Origin: Flagellimonas lutimaris
GTDB taxonomy: Bacteria; Bacteroidota; Bacteroidia; Flavobacteriales; Flavobacteriaceae
NCBI RefSeq assembly: GCF_003581615.1
Contig: NZ_QXFH01000004.1
Coordinates: 62,001 to 126,000 of the forward strand
DNA length: 64,000 bases
Direction of reading: 5' to 3'
Part shown: piece by piece, positions 52,533-62,394 of the stretch
Position numbering within the stretch: position 1 is the stretch's first letter
How the letters are laid out: each line of letters begins with the position of its first letter
Translations under genes and position numbers: made by a program
Notes under the pieces: model-generated
Database searches by the model: none
The model's input: the letters and a program-made list of their open reading frames with translations, nothing else
What the model was told of the DNA's origin: nothing

Positions 52533-53615
52533 ATGGAAAACAAAAAGGAAATGAGAAAATGGTTGGATGATATGAATTTGGGTCATCCATTGGTAGTTGC
52601 AGGTCCGTGCAGTGCGGAAACCGAGGACCAAGTGCTGAAAATAGCCCATGAGCTTAAGGATACCGATGTAAGCTACTACCGTGCCGGAATCTGGAAACCA
52701 AGAACTCGTCCAGGAAATTTTGAAGGAGTAGGGGCCATTGGCTTGAAGTGGTTGCAAAAAGTAAAGGAAGAGACCGGTCTAAAAACCGCTACAGAGGTTG
52801 CCAATAGGGCACACGTAGACCTAGCCTTGGAACACGATATTGATTTGTTGTGGATTGGTGCACGTTCTACCGTAAGTCCGTTCATTGTTCAAGAAATTGC
52901 CGATGCTTTGGAAGGAACCGATAAAATTGTTTTGGTGAAGAATCCAGTAAACCCTGATCTATCCCTTTGGTTGGGAGCTGTGGAACGATTGCATTCTGCC
53001 AATATTGAGAAGTTGGGTGTTATCCACAGAGGATTTTCCACTTACGAAAAAACCAAATACCGTAATATTCCAGAATGGCAGTTGGCCATTGAGTTACAGA
53101 CCAAGTTCCCTGATTTGCCCATCATAAACGATCCAAGTCACATTACAGGAAAACGCGATATGGTTTTTGATGTTTCTCAAACTGCGTTGGATTTGAATTT
53201 TGATGGTTTGATGATAGAAACACATTATGATCCGGACAATGCTTGGAGTGATGCCGCTCAGCAGGTAACCCCAAAAACCTTGGTTCAGATGATGAAAGAT
53301 CTTCGTATTAGAAAAGAGACTGATGAGGAAGCGGAATACAATAACAATTTGAGCAACCTTAGAGCACAGATTGACATACTGGACAATCAATTGATTGATT
53401 TAATGGGGAAAAGAATGAAAGTTTCTGATGGAATCGGTGAGCTGAAAAAGCAAAAGAACGTAGCAGTGCTTCAGAGTAACCGTTGGAATGCTATTCTGGG
53501 CAATATGATCTTGGAAGGAGAGCAAAGAGGATTGAGCGAGGAATTTGTATTGAAAATGTTCAAGGCAATTCACCAGGAATCAATTAACCACCAAGAAAAA
53601 ATTATCAATAAATAG
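52533..53615 (+). CDS. Bifunctional DAHP synthase / chorismate mutase (C-terminal)
   Basis: 360 residues. Residues 1 to about 265 are a type Ibeta DAHP synthase: PLVVAGPCSAETEDQVLKIA, YRAGIWKPRTRPGNFEGVG, LLWIGARSTVSPF, IHRGFSTYEKTKYRN, INDPSHITGKRD and MIETHYDPDNAWSDAAQQV. Residues about 268-355 are an AroQ-type chorismate mutase (LRAQIDILDNQLIDLMGKRM, IGELKKQKNVAVLQSNRW). It condenses PEP with erythrose-4-phosphate and also makes prephenate. In Bacillus the mutase domain is at the N-terminus; here it is C-terminal. Last gene of the attenuator-controlled operon. Confidence 0.93.
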   Translation: MENKKEMRKWLDDMNLGHPLVVAGPCSAETEDQVLKIAHELKDTDVSYYRAGIWKPRTRPGNFEGVGAIGLKWLQKVKEETGLKTATEVANRAHVDLALEHDIDLLWIGARSTVSPFIVQEIADALEGTDKIVLVKNPVNPDLSLWLGAVERLHSANIEKLGVIHRGFSTYEKTKYRNIPEWQLAIELQTKFPDLPIINDPSHITGKRDMVFDVSQTALDLNFDGLMIETHYDPDNAWSDAAQQVTPKTLVQMMKDLRIRKETDEEAEYNNNLSNLRAQIDILDNQLIDLMGKRMKVSDGIGELKKQKNVAVLQSNRWNAILGNMILEGEQRGLSEEFVLKMFKAIHQESINHQEKIINK

Positions 53616-53750
53616 ACTGGTTTTTTAATCAGGATTTTTGAAGAACTATTTGTAGCTTCGGTAAAGTTCCGTTGTTGCAAATAGTTTTTTTGTTTCAAAC
53701 TGTAACAATTCAACAAAAACATAATCTTTCAGAAGTAAAAACACACTATC

Positions 53751-54425
53751 ATGAAAAAAATATACACACTAGGTCTTCTTTTACTTCCCTTGGTTATGTT
53801 TTCACAACGAATCATTGATACAGAAGTTGGAGAGTTCAACAAGATTAAAGTTTTTGATTTGATCGAGGTCAACTTGATCCAATCCGACGAGAACAAGATT
53901 ATGATCAAAGGCTGGAATGTCGATGATATTAAATGGACCAACAAAAACGGGGTGCTGAAACTAAGAATGCAGCTGGACAAAAAGTTTCAAGGAGAGGATA
54001 CCATGATCGAAGTCTACTACACCAATTTGGATGTAATCGATAGTAACGAAGGTGCACAAATTACTTGTAATGAGATGGTCCATAAGAGCAAAATAGAGCT
54101 CAGGGCACAAGAAGGAGCCGTGATTCACATTGGAATGGATGTGGATTATGCTGATATACGTGCGGTGACAGGTGGAATTGTTCGAGCTTCCGGATTGGCA
54201 AAAAATCAAACGGTTGTTATCAATACAGGCGGTATTTTTGAAGGAAGAGAGCTAAGAACCGCCACAACAGATGTAAAGATTTCAGCAGGAGGTGAGGCAG
54301 ATGTATTCGCATCGGAACTTGTGGATATTAATGTCAAGGCCGGTGGAGATGTATATGTTTACGGAAACCCACAAACGGTCCATAAAAAAACTTTTGTAGG
54401 CGGAAGGGTCTATATTAAGGATTAG
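53751..54425 (+). CDS. GIN-domain (DUF2807) secreted protein
   Basis: 224 residues. MKKIYTLGLLLLPLVMFSQ is a signal peptide. The remainder is a GIN domain: KVFDLIEVNLIQSDENKI, SNEGAQITCNEM, VTGGIVRASGLAKNQTVVI and AGGEADVFASELVDI, a regular beta-helix-like pattern with a final GGRVYIKD. Unlike the GIN protein at 41772 it has no lipobox. Function unknown. It closes on a terminator shared with the convergent gene. Confidence 0.85.
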   Translation: MKKIYTLGLLLLPLVMFSQRIIDTEVGEFNKIKVFDLIEVNLIQSDENKIMIKGWNVDDIKWTNKNGVLKLRMQLDKKFQGEDTMIEVYYTNLDVIDSNEGAQITCNEMVHKSKIELRAQEGAVIHIGMDVDYADIRAVTGGIVRASGLAKNQTVVINTGGIFEGRELRTATTDVKISAGGEADVFASELVDINVKAGGDVYVYGNPQTVHKKTFVGGRVYIKD

Positions 54426-54443
54426 TGAAACTTGTAGCTAAAG

Positions 54444-54477
54444 AAAAAGCCCTCCAAAAAGTTTGGAGGGCTTTTTT
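54444..54477. terminator. Bidirectional terminator between convergent genes
   Basis: AAAAAGCCCTCCAAA pairs perfectly with TTTGGAGGGCTTTTT around a 3-nt loop. Confidence 0.92.
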
Positions 54478-54497
54478 ATGGGGTTATTTTGGCAATA

Positions 54498-54938
54498 TTA
54501 CTTTTTGAAAATGTAACGCGTAATAAAGATGCCTTGTCCATCACCTTTACCACCTTCGCTCTCTACTCCACTTACCACAAAAGCCAATTCCCAACCATTG
54601 GAAATCATATCATTGATCATGGAAGTAATCAGGGCATCGTTGGCAGCAATGTTCTGAAAACGGATACCACCGATGTTGTAAAAATTCAAAAGTTTGGTTT
54701 CCTCAAAATTCTTTACGCGAATTTCATTTCTTTTAGATTTGTTACGGGTATTGTCATCCTCGGTCTGAACGCTTGTAAATTCTTTGTAATCCTTGTCTTC
54801 CAAGGCATTTATAATTCTTGATCTTCCAAGCCCATTAGGAACAATGGACTCGACACTGGTTACTACATGGTACTGTTGTGCGCTCACAGTGAATGAGGCT
54901 GCAAATAGCACAACTACTGCCAAAATGATTTTTTTCAT
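54498..54938 (-). CDS. Small secreted protein of unknown function
   Basis: 146 residues. MKKIILAVVVLFAASFTVSA is a clear signal peptide. The mature part is hydrophilic, with ITSMINDMISNGWELAFVVS and a closing GIFITRYIFKK, a pattern seen in small one-domain bacterial proteins that compare a measured value with text such as W-E-L. No known domain is recognised by me. It is monocistronic and ends at a strong bidirectional terminator. Probably periplasmic. Confidence 0.75.
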   Translation of the reverse strand: MKKIILAVVVLFAASFTVSAQQYHVVTSVESIVPNGLGRSRIINALEDKDYKEFTSVQTEDDNTRNKSKRNEIRVKNFEETKLLNFYNIGGIRFQNIAANDALITSMINDMISNGWELAFVVSGVESEGGKGDGQGIFITRYIFKK

Positions 54939-55033
54939 AATAAATTAAGTTAATGATTGTTAAAACTCTCAATAAAGATATACGACGAAAAAGAAGTAAT
55001 ATTGTTTCTTTGTAGTCAAAATATGAACAATTA

Positions 55034-55972
55034 GTGAACGGGACTGTTTATAAATCAACTGGAAGCTGGTATACGGTGAAATCTGAAGAGGGAGATTTTT
55101 ATGAATGCCGTATTAAAGGAAAGTTCCGAACACAAGGTATTAAAAGCACCAATCCGGTAGCGGTTGGCGATCATGTTGGTTTCGATTTGGAAACAATTGG
55201 AGATGAGACTGTTGGTATAATTACCGAAATAGGTGAGCGAAAAAACTATATTGTTCGCAAGTCGGTGAAGCTTTCCAAACAGACCCATATTATAGCTTCC
55301 AACCTTGATCAGGTTTTTCTTTTGGTTACGCTGAACAATCCGCCCACCTTTACCAGTTTTATAGATCGATTTTTGGTTACGGCCGAAGCCTATGAAATTC
55401 CCGTAGTACTTCTTTTTAATAAGATGGATGTTTATAGTGAAGAGGAAAAGTTTGAGGTTGATTACCTGGTAGGCCTGTATACCAAAATTGGATATCAATG
55501 TATTCAAATTGAAGCCAAAAAAGGCATAAATGTCGATAAAGTAAAAGAATTGATGTTCGGTAACACTAGCATGTTTGCTGGACATTCTGGAGTGGGAAAA
55601 TCCACTTTGGTAAACGCATTGGAGCCAGGTCTCAAGTTAAAAACCGCCGAAATTTCAGAGCAGCACATGCAAGGGCAACATACTACCACTTTTGCCGAGA
55701 TGTACGATCTTTCTTTTGATGCCCGAATCATTGACACTCCAGGGATAAAGGGTTTTGGTATTGTAGATATGGAAAAGCATGAGATTGGTAATTATTTCCC
55801 TGAGTTTTTTGCCTTGAAATCCGAGTGTAAGTTCAATAACTGTCTCCATCTGGATGAGCCAAAGTGTGCCGTTAAAGAAGCTTTGGAGAATGATGAAATA
55901 GCTGCAAGCCGATACCGAAGCTATGTTCAGATGTTAACCGGTGATGAAGATAATCCATATAGAGAAAGATAA
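55034..55972 (+). CDS. rsgA: Ribosome small-subunit GTPase RsgA
   Basis: 312 residues from GTG 55034. N-terminal OB-fold (GTVYKSTGSWYTVKSEEG, VAVGDHVGFDLE), circularly permuted GTPase with G4 LLFNKMDVYSEE, then G1 AGHSGVGKSTLVNAL and G3 IIDTPGIKGFG, and a C-terminal zinc knuckle (CKFNNCLHLDEPKC). It helps mature the 30S subunit. No ATG is available before the N-terminal fold because the nearest one is followed by a stop, so GTG is the start. dtd begins directly after its stop codon. Confidence 0.95.
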   Translation: MNGTVYKSTGSWYTVKSEEGDFYECRIKGKFRTQGIKSTNPVAVGDHVGFDLETIGDETVGIITEIGERKNYIVRKSVKLSKQTHIIASNLDQVFLLVTLNNPPTFTSFIDRFLVTAEAYEIPVVLLFNKMDVYSEEEKFEVDYLVGLYTKIGYQCIQIEAKKGINVDKVKELMFGNTSMFAGHSGVGKSTLVNALEPGLKLKTAEISEQHMQGQHTTTFAEMYDLSFDARIIDTPGIKGFGIVDMEKHEIGNYFPEFFALKSECKFNNCLHLDEPKCAVKEALENDEIAASRYRSYVQMLTGDEDNPYRER

Positions 55973-56425
55973 ATGAGAACTGTATTACAAAGAGTTTCAA
56001 AAGCAAGTGTAACAGTTGAGGACAAGGTAGTTTCATCTATCGGAAATGGTCTGTTGGTATTGTTGGGAGTAGAGGATGCTGATGGTAAAGAGGACATTGA
56101 TTGGTTGGCGAATAAAATAATAAACCTTCGAATTTTTAGTGATGAAAATGATGTGATGAACCGTTCGGTCGTAGATATCAATGGTGATATTATAGTAGTT
56201 AGCCAGTTTACCCTGCATGCACAAACAAAAAAAGGAAATCGCCCGTCGTACATTAAAGCGGCGAAACCTGATGTTGCCATTCCCATGTATGAGGCATTTG
56301 TTGAGGTGTTGGAGCAAAGACTGGGAAAAAAAGTCGGCACGGGTATTTTTGGTGCCGACATGAAAGTGGAACTCCTAAATGATGGCCCTGTGACCATTAC
56401 AATGGATACAAAAAACAAAGAATAA
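55973..56425 (+). CDS. dtd: D-aminoacyl-tRNA deacylase
   Basis: 150 residues, the standard length. MRTVLQRVSKASVTVEDKVV at the N-terminus, the SQFTLHAQTKKGNRPS region with the SQ motif and the C-terminal LNDGPVTITMDTKN with the conserved Gly-cisPro. It removes D-amino acids (and Gly from tRNA-Ala) from misacylated tRNAs. No gap to rsgA: the two are co-translated. Confidence 0.96.
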   Translation: MRTVLQRVSKASVTVEDKVVSSIGNGLLVLLGVEDADGKEDIDWLANKIINLRIFSDENDVMNRSVVDINGDIIVVSQFTLHAQTKKGNRPSYIKAAKPDVAIPMYEAFVEVLEQRLGKKVGTGIFGADMKVELLNDGPVTITMDTKNKE

Positions 56426-56507
56426 TTACTTTATGTCGAAAAAAATATCTTTATTGTAGGAAATTAACCACTTTACCGTTACCTAAATTACCAATTTCTA
56501 AACATAA

Positions 56508-58409
56508 ATGCGATTCTATTTTTTATTCCTACTTAGCTTATCTTTTCACTTTTTATTTTCTCAAGACTATAATGTAAACAACATTCCTAAGGGAGTTCGC
56601 CAAAATGCAGATGCCGTGGTGCGCTTGGATAAAATGGATGTTGTTATAAGGTCCAAAGACCAGATGGAGGTGAATAGTAAAAGAGTTGTTACCGTGTTCA
56701 ATGAGGAAGGAAATGAACATGTACAAGCCTATGCCTTCTATGAGAAAAAGGACAAAGTATCAGCTATTGAAGCTATAATATATAATGCCCAGGGCGAAGT
56801 AATCAAAAAAATCAAGAAAAGAGATTTCTTGGACCAAAGCGCCATTGGAGGAGGCACCCTTTATTCGGATTCAAGGGTTTTGGTAATGAGGTACACACCA
56901 AACCAATATCCCTATACAGTCAAATTCACCAAGGAGTATTCCACACCGAACACTGCATTTGCTCCCAATTGGATGTTCTTGGATGATTATAGGGTTGGAA
57001 CAGAAAGAAGTGAGTTTTCCTTTACGGTAGAATGTGGCATACCTTTTAGGAATAAAGAGGAGAATTTTGGACCATATCAAATAGAAACCGAGGCAACTAC
57101 TCAAGGTATAAGTTATAAAGCTAAAAACTTGAAGGCATTGGAACGTGAACCGTTGTCACCAGCGTTTAGGGATTTTGCCCCTCAGGTAAAAATTGCCTTG
57201 AACGAATTCCACCTGGAAGGTGTTGATGGCAAAGCCAAATCATGGCAAGAACTTGGTAGATGGATGAATGATGAGCTTCTTCAAGGAAGGGATGATTTGG
57301 ATGACGGCACCATCCAATATGTTAAAAATTTGGTGAAAGGTGTATCCGACCCCTTAGAGAAAACCAGAATAATTTATAAGTACGTACAGGAAAACACCCG
57401 ATACATAAGTGTTCAACTGGGCATTGGCGGATGGATGCCTATAAGCGCATTGGATGTTGATCGTGTAAAATATGGGGACTGCAAAGGACTTACCAACTAT
57501 ACAAAGGCTTTGCTGAGAGCTGTTGGAGTGGAGTCCTATTATACGGTGGTGCAGGCAGGCAGGCAAATGAAAAGTCTTGATGAAGATTTTCCATCCATGC
57601 AAGGAAACCATGTTTTTTTAAATGTTCCCTTAGAAGAAAAAGAGGTTTGGTTGGAGTGCACAAGCCAAAAGACCCCTGTAAATCACCTAGGTACTTTTAC
57701 GGACAACAGAAATGTTTTGAAGATTACTCCCAAAGGTGGTGAACTGGTAAGGACTAGGGCCTATTCAGATGAAGAGAACTATCAGTTTACCCAAGGCGAG
57801 TTCATTATTAGTGAGGAAAAAGATGTAAAAGGAAAAGTAAAGATTCTTTCCAAAGGATCGCAATACGATCAAAAATATTGGAGGACGGCCAATACCAGAT
57901 CAGAACAGGAAGAGTTCTATAAATCCTACTGGAACTATGTACAGAACCTATCCCTGGGTCAAGTCAAATATCAAAACGATGTCAAAAACATAGAGTTTGT
58001 TGAAGACGTAGAGTTCAGTGTGGAGAATTACCTGACCACCGCAGGGGATAAATTATTGCTTGCCCCTAACTTGTCCAACCGCAATTTGGGAGTGCCGGAC
58101 AGATGCCGAGATAGAAAAAGGCCCTTAGTGTTAAAACGTGGCTATTTGGATGAGGACGAATTTATAATTCATTTATCGGCGGGTTATACGCCCGAAACCT
58201 GGGTAAAGCCTTTTAAGGAAGAAACCAAGTTTGGTTCCTATTCGGTTGCTATTGAACCTAAAGAATCTGGGGTGATTTTGTACAAAAGGAAACTGCTCAT
58301 TAAGTCGGGAGAATATTCGAAAGAAGACTATAAACTGTATCGAGACTTCAGAAAAAAAGTCGCAAGATATGATAATACCAAAATCGTTTTAAGTAAAAAA
58401 GAATCATGA
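56508..58409 (+). CDS. DUF3857 / transglutaminase-like secreted protein with intact Cys
   Basis: 633 residues. Signal peptide (LLSLSFHFLFSQ), then the DUF3857 region (VTVFNEEGNEHVQAYAFYEK, LVMRYTPNQYPYTVKF) and a transglutaminase-like core with DVDRVKYGDCKGLTNYTKAL (Cys present) and QGNHVFLNVPLEEKE (His). The third member may be the Glu in VWLECTSQ. The final part is strand rich. Such proteins occur in Bacteroidota envelopes with no proven reaction. First of three tandem paralogs joined by ATGA overlaps. Confidence 0.85.
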   Translation: MRFYFLFLLSLSFHFLFSQDYNVNNIPKGVRQNADAVVRLDKMDVVIRSKDQMEVNSKRVVTVFNEEGNEHVQAYAFYEKKDKVSAIEAIIYNAQGEVIKKIKKRDFLDQSAIGGGTLYSDSRVLVMRYTPNQYPYTVKFTKEYSTPNTAFAPNWMFLDDYRVGTERSEFSFTVECGIPFRNKEENFGPYQIETEATTQGISYKAKNLKALEREPLSPAFRDFAPQVKIALNEFHLEGVDGKAKSWQELGRWMNDELLQGRDDLDDGTIQYVKNLVKGVSDPLEKTRIIYKYVQENTRYISVQLGIGGWMPISALDVDRVKYGDCKGLTNYTKALLRAVGVESYYTVVQAGRQMKSLDEDFPSMQGNHVFLNVPLEEKEVWLECTSQKTPVNHLGTFTDNRNVLKITPKGGELVRTRAYSDEENYQFTQGEFIISEEKDVKGKVKILSKGSQYDQKYWRTANTRSEQEEFYKSYWNYVQNLSLGQVKYQNDVKNIEFVEDVEFSVENYLTTAGDKLLLAPNLSNRNLGVPDRCRDRKRPLVLKRGYLDEDEFIIHLSAGYTPETWVKPFKEETKFGSYSVAIEPKESGVILYKRKLLIKSGEYSKEDYKLYRDFRKKVARYDNTKIVLSKKES

Positions 58410-60424
58410 GATTAAGACTGTTTTTTCTGCTTTTGCTTGTACAGCAAACAGTAAGCTCCAACGAAGTGAAATTTGGAAAAGTTTCCAAGGATGAAGTAGC
58501 TGCCAAACAACATGCCTCATACCCAGATGCCAACGCGGCCCTACTTTATAAAAAAGAATTGGTGCGATTTAATTACCAGTATGAGACAGGATGGTCTCAG
58601 GTCCGAGAGGTTCATTATCGTATAAAGATATATAAGAAAGAGGGTTTTGATTGGGCAACCTTGCAAGTTCCATTATATAAAGCCAGTAGTGATAAGGAGG
58701 ATATCGGAGCGGTAAAAGGCGTAACATTCAACATGGAAAATGGAAAGGTGGTCAGCCAAAAACTTAAAAATGATGGTGTATTTATTGAAGAAGTAAATAA
58801 ATATAGGAACAAAGCCTCCATTACGATGCCTGAGGTACGGGAAGGAAGTGTACTTGATATCGAGTACAGGATAACCTCACCTATTTACTGGCATATCGAT
58901 GAGTTTAAGTTCCAGTACGATATACCGGTGAACAAAGCAGAGGCACGTTTGGATATCCCCGAATACTTCTTCTTTAAACAATACAGTCGAGGTTCCTATC
59001 CAGTAAAATTTTCTCAGACCAAGGAAAGCCGTTCCCTCAATGTTTCTTACAGGTCTACTGATAATACAGGGAGGTTGGGAACTACACGTAAAAGTGGCAC
59101 TTTGAGCTTTTTTGAAAACGTCTATAATATTAGTGTTTCTGACCTTCCAGCGCTATTGGATGAAAAGTATACTAGTAATATTGATAACTTTAGGACCTCC
59201 ATTAAATTCGAATTGGCATCGACCCGATTCCCCAATAGACCTTATAAAAATTATAGTCTTACCTGGGATGATGTGGCCAAATCCATTTATGATTATGATG
59301 ATTTCGGAGCTGAATTGAACAAGCATAATTATTTTGATGAAGATGTGGACCAGTTGATATCAGGTTTGTCGACTGATGCTGAAAAGGCAATTGCCATTTT
59401 TCAATATGTAAAATCTAAAATGAATTGGGACGGGTATACCGGTGTAGGATGCAGTCAGGGCGTTAGAAAATCATATAAAGAAGGCGTTGGAAATGTAGCC
59501 GAAATCAATTTAATGCTTACATCGATGTTCCGATATGCCGGTTTCGATGCAAATCCAGTTTTGGTAAGTACCCGGTTACATGGAATACCTTTGTTCCCAA
59601 CAAGGAACGGTTTTAATTATGTTATTTCCGGTGTTCAAATGGAAGATGAACTGATACTGTTTGATGCAACGGATAAGAATACCGTTCCCGATGTTTTGCC
59701 CATGCGCGCATTGAATTGGATTGGAAGATTAATCCGGGAAGATGGTAGCTCCATTCAGATAGACTTAATGCCCGGTGTTAAATCCATGGATGCCATTATG
59801 ATGAGTATCGACCTAAACCAAGATGGATCCATAAAAGGAAAATATAGAGAACAATATACGGCCAATAATGCCTTTGTTTTTAGAAATAACTACACTAGTG
59901 GTTCCGAAGATTCTTATTTGGACGATTTGGAAAAAAAGCACGGTGATCTTGAAATTTCCGCTTTTGATTTGCAGAATATCGAAGACCTATCTAAGCCAAT
60001 AGTGCAATCCTTTGAGTTTGAAAAAGAAGCTGCTTTTGAGAATATTTCAGGTAAACTTTATATTTCACCTTTGTTTCACCTTACCACAAGGGAGAATCCC
60101 TTTAAAGCTGAAAAAAGAGAATTCCCGGTTGATTATGGGTATCCATGGGAAGATAAGTACATAATTTCAATAAATGTACCCGATGGATATACCGTTGAGT
60201 CCATTCCGGAACCTATTGCGGTGGCGTTACCCGAAAATCTGGGTCAATTCAGGTATAATATTTCAGCAAATCAAAACCTAATAAGCGCACAGATAGAAAC
60301 GTCACTCAATAGCTCAGTTATTCCAGCACATTATTATGCCGACCTCCAAGAGCTTTACAGTCATATTATTAAAAAGGAATCGGAAAAAATCGTTTTGGCA
60401 AAAACACAAAAGGGGGATAAATGA
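58406..60424 (+). CDS. DUF3857 / transglutaminase-like protein lacking the catalytic Cys (paralog 2)
   Basis: 672 residues with a signal peptide (LRLFFLLLLVQQTVSS). DUF3857 part has REVHYRIKIYKKEGFDWATL and VREGSVLDIEYRITSPIY. In the transglutaminase-like part the Cys loop reads EGVGNVAEINLMLTSMF, so Val stands where the first paralog has Cys, and the His region reads GFNYVISGVQ. It is therefore probably not a transglutaminase or protease. Starts by ATGA overlap with the previous gene. Confidence 0.85.
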   Translation: MRLRLFFLLLLVQQTVSSNEVKFGKVSKDEVAAKQHASYPDANAALLYKKELVRFNYQYETGWSQVREVHYRIKIYKKEGFDWATLQVPLYKASSDKEDIGAVKGVTFNMENGKVVSQKLKNDGVFIEEVNKYRNKASITMPEVREGSVLDIEYRITSPIYWHIDEFKFQYDIPVNKAEARLDIPEYFFFKQYSRGSYPVKFSQTKESRSLNVSYRSTDNTGRLGTTRKSGTLSFFENVYNISVSDLPALLDEKYTSNIDNFRTSIKFELASTRFPNRPYKNYSLTWDDVAKSIYDYDDFGAELNKHNYFDEDVDQLISGLSTDAEKAIAIFQYVKSKMNWDGYTGVGCSQGVRKSYKEGVGNVAEINLMLTSMFRYAGFDANPVLVSTRLHGIPLFPTRNGFNYVISGVQMEDELILFDATDKNTVPDVLPMRALNWIGRLIREDGSSIQIDLMPGVKSMDAIMMSIDLNQDGSIKGKYREQYTANNAFVFRNNYTSGSEDSYLDDLEKKHGDLEISAFDLQNIEDLSKPIVQSFEFEKEAAFENISGKLYISPLFHLTTRENPFKAEKREFPVDYGYPWEDKYIISINVPDGYTVESIPEPIAVALPENLGQFRYNISANQNLISAQIETSLNSSVIPAHYYADLQELYSHIIKKESEKIVLAKTQKGDK

Positions 60425-62382
60425 AAAAAGTAATAGTACTGTTAGTATTATTTCAGAGTATTTCTGTAATAGGTCAAGAAGTATATTTTGGACAATTGTC
60501 CAACTTTGAATCGGAGTTTAAAACTTATGAAAAGGATACTACCGCCCACGCTGTTTACCTCTATGAGAAAGGCGAAAACTATTTTGAGGTAAGGCGAGGG
60601 TATGTTCGATTGATAAAAAAGTATCATGCCAGGATTAAAATATTGGACAAGGAGGGCTTTTCGGAAGCAGAAATCACCATTCCATATTACCATTCCGGTG
60701 GCAGAACAGAGATAGTCGGTAATATCGAAGGTATAAGCCATACCCAAGGACTCAAATACAATGTGGTGCAAAGCACAATTTATGATGTGGAGGTAAATGA
60801 ACGCTGGTCGGAAAAAAGATTCACTTTTCCCAATGTACAGGTAGGCTCCATACTGGAGTATACCTATGAAATTCAATCTCCCTTTTTTTACAATTTAAAC
60901 GGATGGGCGTTTCAAGAACATATACCCAAAATATACACTCAATACAATGCCGAAATTCCGGGAAATTATATATACAACCGGTCATTATTGGGAGAATTTT
61001 CTTTGGATGTGAACGAAGCTTCCATCAAATCGGATTGTTTTAGTGTTCCCGGTGTAGGAAAGCAAGCTGATTGTGAAGTTTTAAAATATGCAATGAAAGA
61101 TGTGCCTGCTTTCAAAAATGATGAGGAATATATGTTGGCTCCTTCCAATTATAGATCTCGATTGGAATTTGAACTTTCAGAATATCAAGGGTTCGACGGA
61201 ATAACACAGAATTTTACAAAATCCTGGAAAGATGTTGACAAAGAGTTCAGAACCGATGGGGATATTGGAGGGCAACTACGCAAGAAAAATTATTTTGAAC
61301 GGAATATCCCTTTGGAAATCATTTCTGGAAATGAAGACGATCTTGTCAAGGCCAAAAACTTATACAACTTTGTCAAACTGCATTACACATGGAACGGTAA
61401 GTTTGGAATATTTAGGGACAACAATGTAAAAAAAGCCTTTAATGAAGGAACTGGTAATGTTGCGGAGATAAATATTACTTTGATCAACTTGTTGAATGCT
61501 TCCGGAATTGATACAGATTTGATGGTGCTCTCCACACGCAAGCATGGTTTGCCCAAAAAATCACATCCGGTAATGTCCGATTTTAACTATGTAGTAGCCA
61601 AGGTGGAGATTGAAGGAACTACATATTTGTTGGATGCGACCGAAAAACAATTACCATTTGGTATGTTGCCCTACAGATGTTTAAACTATTATGGCAGGGT
61701 AATGGAGTTGGATGGTGACAGCTACTGGTATGATATAGCCCCACAGAAACAAAATAGCCGTGCAATAAGGGTTCAGGTAAAGTTGGACCCAGAGAATGGT
61801 TTGGCAAACGGTGTTGTTGATGAAACTTCAAAAGGATACGATGCTTATTTTAAAAGAACCCATATAGCCTCAGTAACGGAGGAGGAATATTTGGAAGATA
61901 TAGAAAAGGAAAATATTGATGGTTTTTACGTTGACGATTATGAAATCGTCCAAGAAAAATCGGATGAAAAAAACTTAGTGGAGCGGTATTCTTTTGAGGC
62001 TGAGGAATTGCAACCCTCCGAAACCATTTATTTTAATCCTTTTTTGGTGCGTTATTTTAAAAATAACCCATTTAAAGCGGAAACCAGAAACTACCCTGTT
62101 GATTTCGGATATCTTAGGAAGTTTAACTACATGGCCAACATTGCGATTCCTGAAGGGTATAAGGTAAAGGAGCTTCCCAAACCCATAAATTTGGCGCTCC
62201 CAGATGGTAGCGGGGTATTACGCTTTAATACCAGTAAAATGAAAGGGGATGTCATGGTAGTATTTTCATTTCAACTTAGGGCAACACAATATAAAAGTGA
62301 AGGATATCAATTTATAAAGGAGTTTTTCGGAAAAGCTGTGGCCACCCAAAACCAAACTTATTTAGTTCTCGAAAGGGAATAG
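60421..62382 (+). CDS. DUF3857 / transglutaminase-like protein lacking the catalytic Cys (paralog 3)
   Basis: 653 residues with a signal peptide (VIVLLVLFQSISVIGQ). Same layout as paralog 2: YHARIKILDKEGFSEAEITI, VQVGSILEYTYEIQSPFF, then EGTGNVAEINITLINLLN with Val at the Cys position and DFNYVVAKVEIEG in the His region. The LLDATEKQLPFGMLP stretch aligns with the corresponding LFDATDKN in paralog 2. The three genes are one unit; two are degenerate in the active site in the same way, which suggests a structural or partner role. Confidence 0.85.
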   Translation: MKKVIVLLVLFQSISVIGQEVYFGQLSNFESEFKTYEKDTTAHAVYLYEKGENYFEVRRGYVRLIKKYHARIKILDKEGFSEAEITIPYYHSGGRTEIVGNIEGISHTQGLKYNVVQSTIYDVEVNERWSEKRFTFPNVQVGSILEYTYEIQSPFFYNLNGWAFQEHIPKIYTQYNAEIPGNYIYNRSLLGEFSLDVNEASIKSDCFSVPGVGKQADCEVLKYAMKDVPAFKNDEEYMLAPSNYRSRLEFELSEYQGFDGITQNFTKSWKDVDKEFRTDGDIGGQLRKKNYFERNIPLEIISGNEDDLVKAKNLYNFVKLHYTWNGKFGIFRDNNVKKAFNEGTGNVAEINITLINLLNASGIDTDLMVLSTRKHGLPKKSHPVMSDFNYVVAKVEIEGTTYLLDATEKQLPFGMLPYRCLNYYGRVMELDGDSYWYDIAPQKQNSRAIRVQVKLDPENGLANGVVDETSKGYDAYFKRTHIASVTEEEYLEDIEKENIDGFYVDDYEIVQEKSDEKNLVERYSFEAEELQPSETIYFNPFLVRYFKNNPFKAETRNYPVDFGYLRKFNYMANIAIPEGYKVKELPKPINLALPDGSGVLRFNTSKMKGDVMVVFSFQLRATQYKSEGYQFIKEFFGKAVATQNQTYLVLERE

Positions 62383-62394
62383 ACAGGTTGTGCT

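Noticed and set aside
55055..55585. 176-residue antisense frame inside rsgA
   Set aside because: Lies entirely opposite a firmly identified gene and has no family features.
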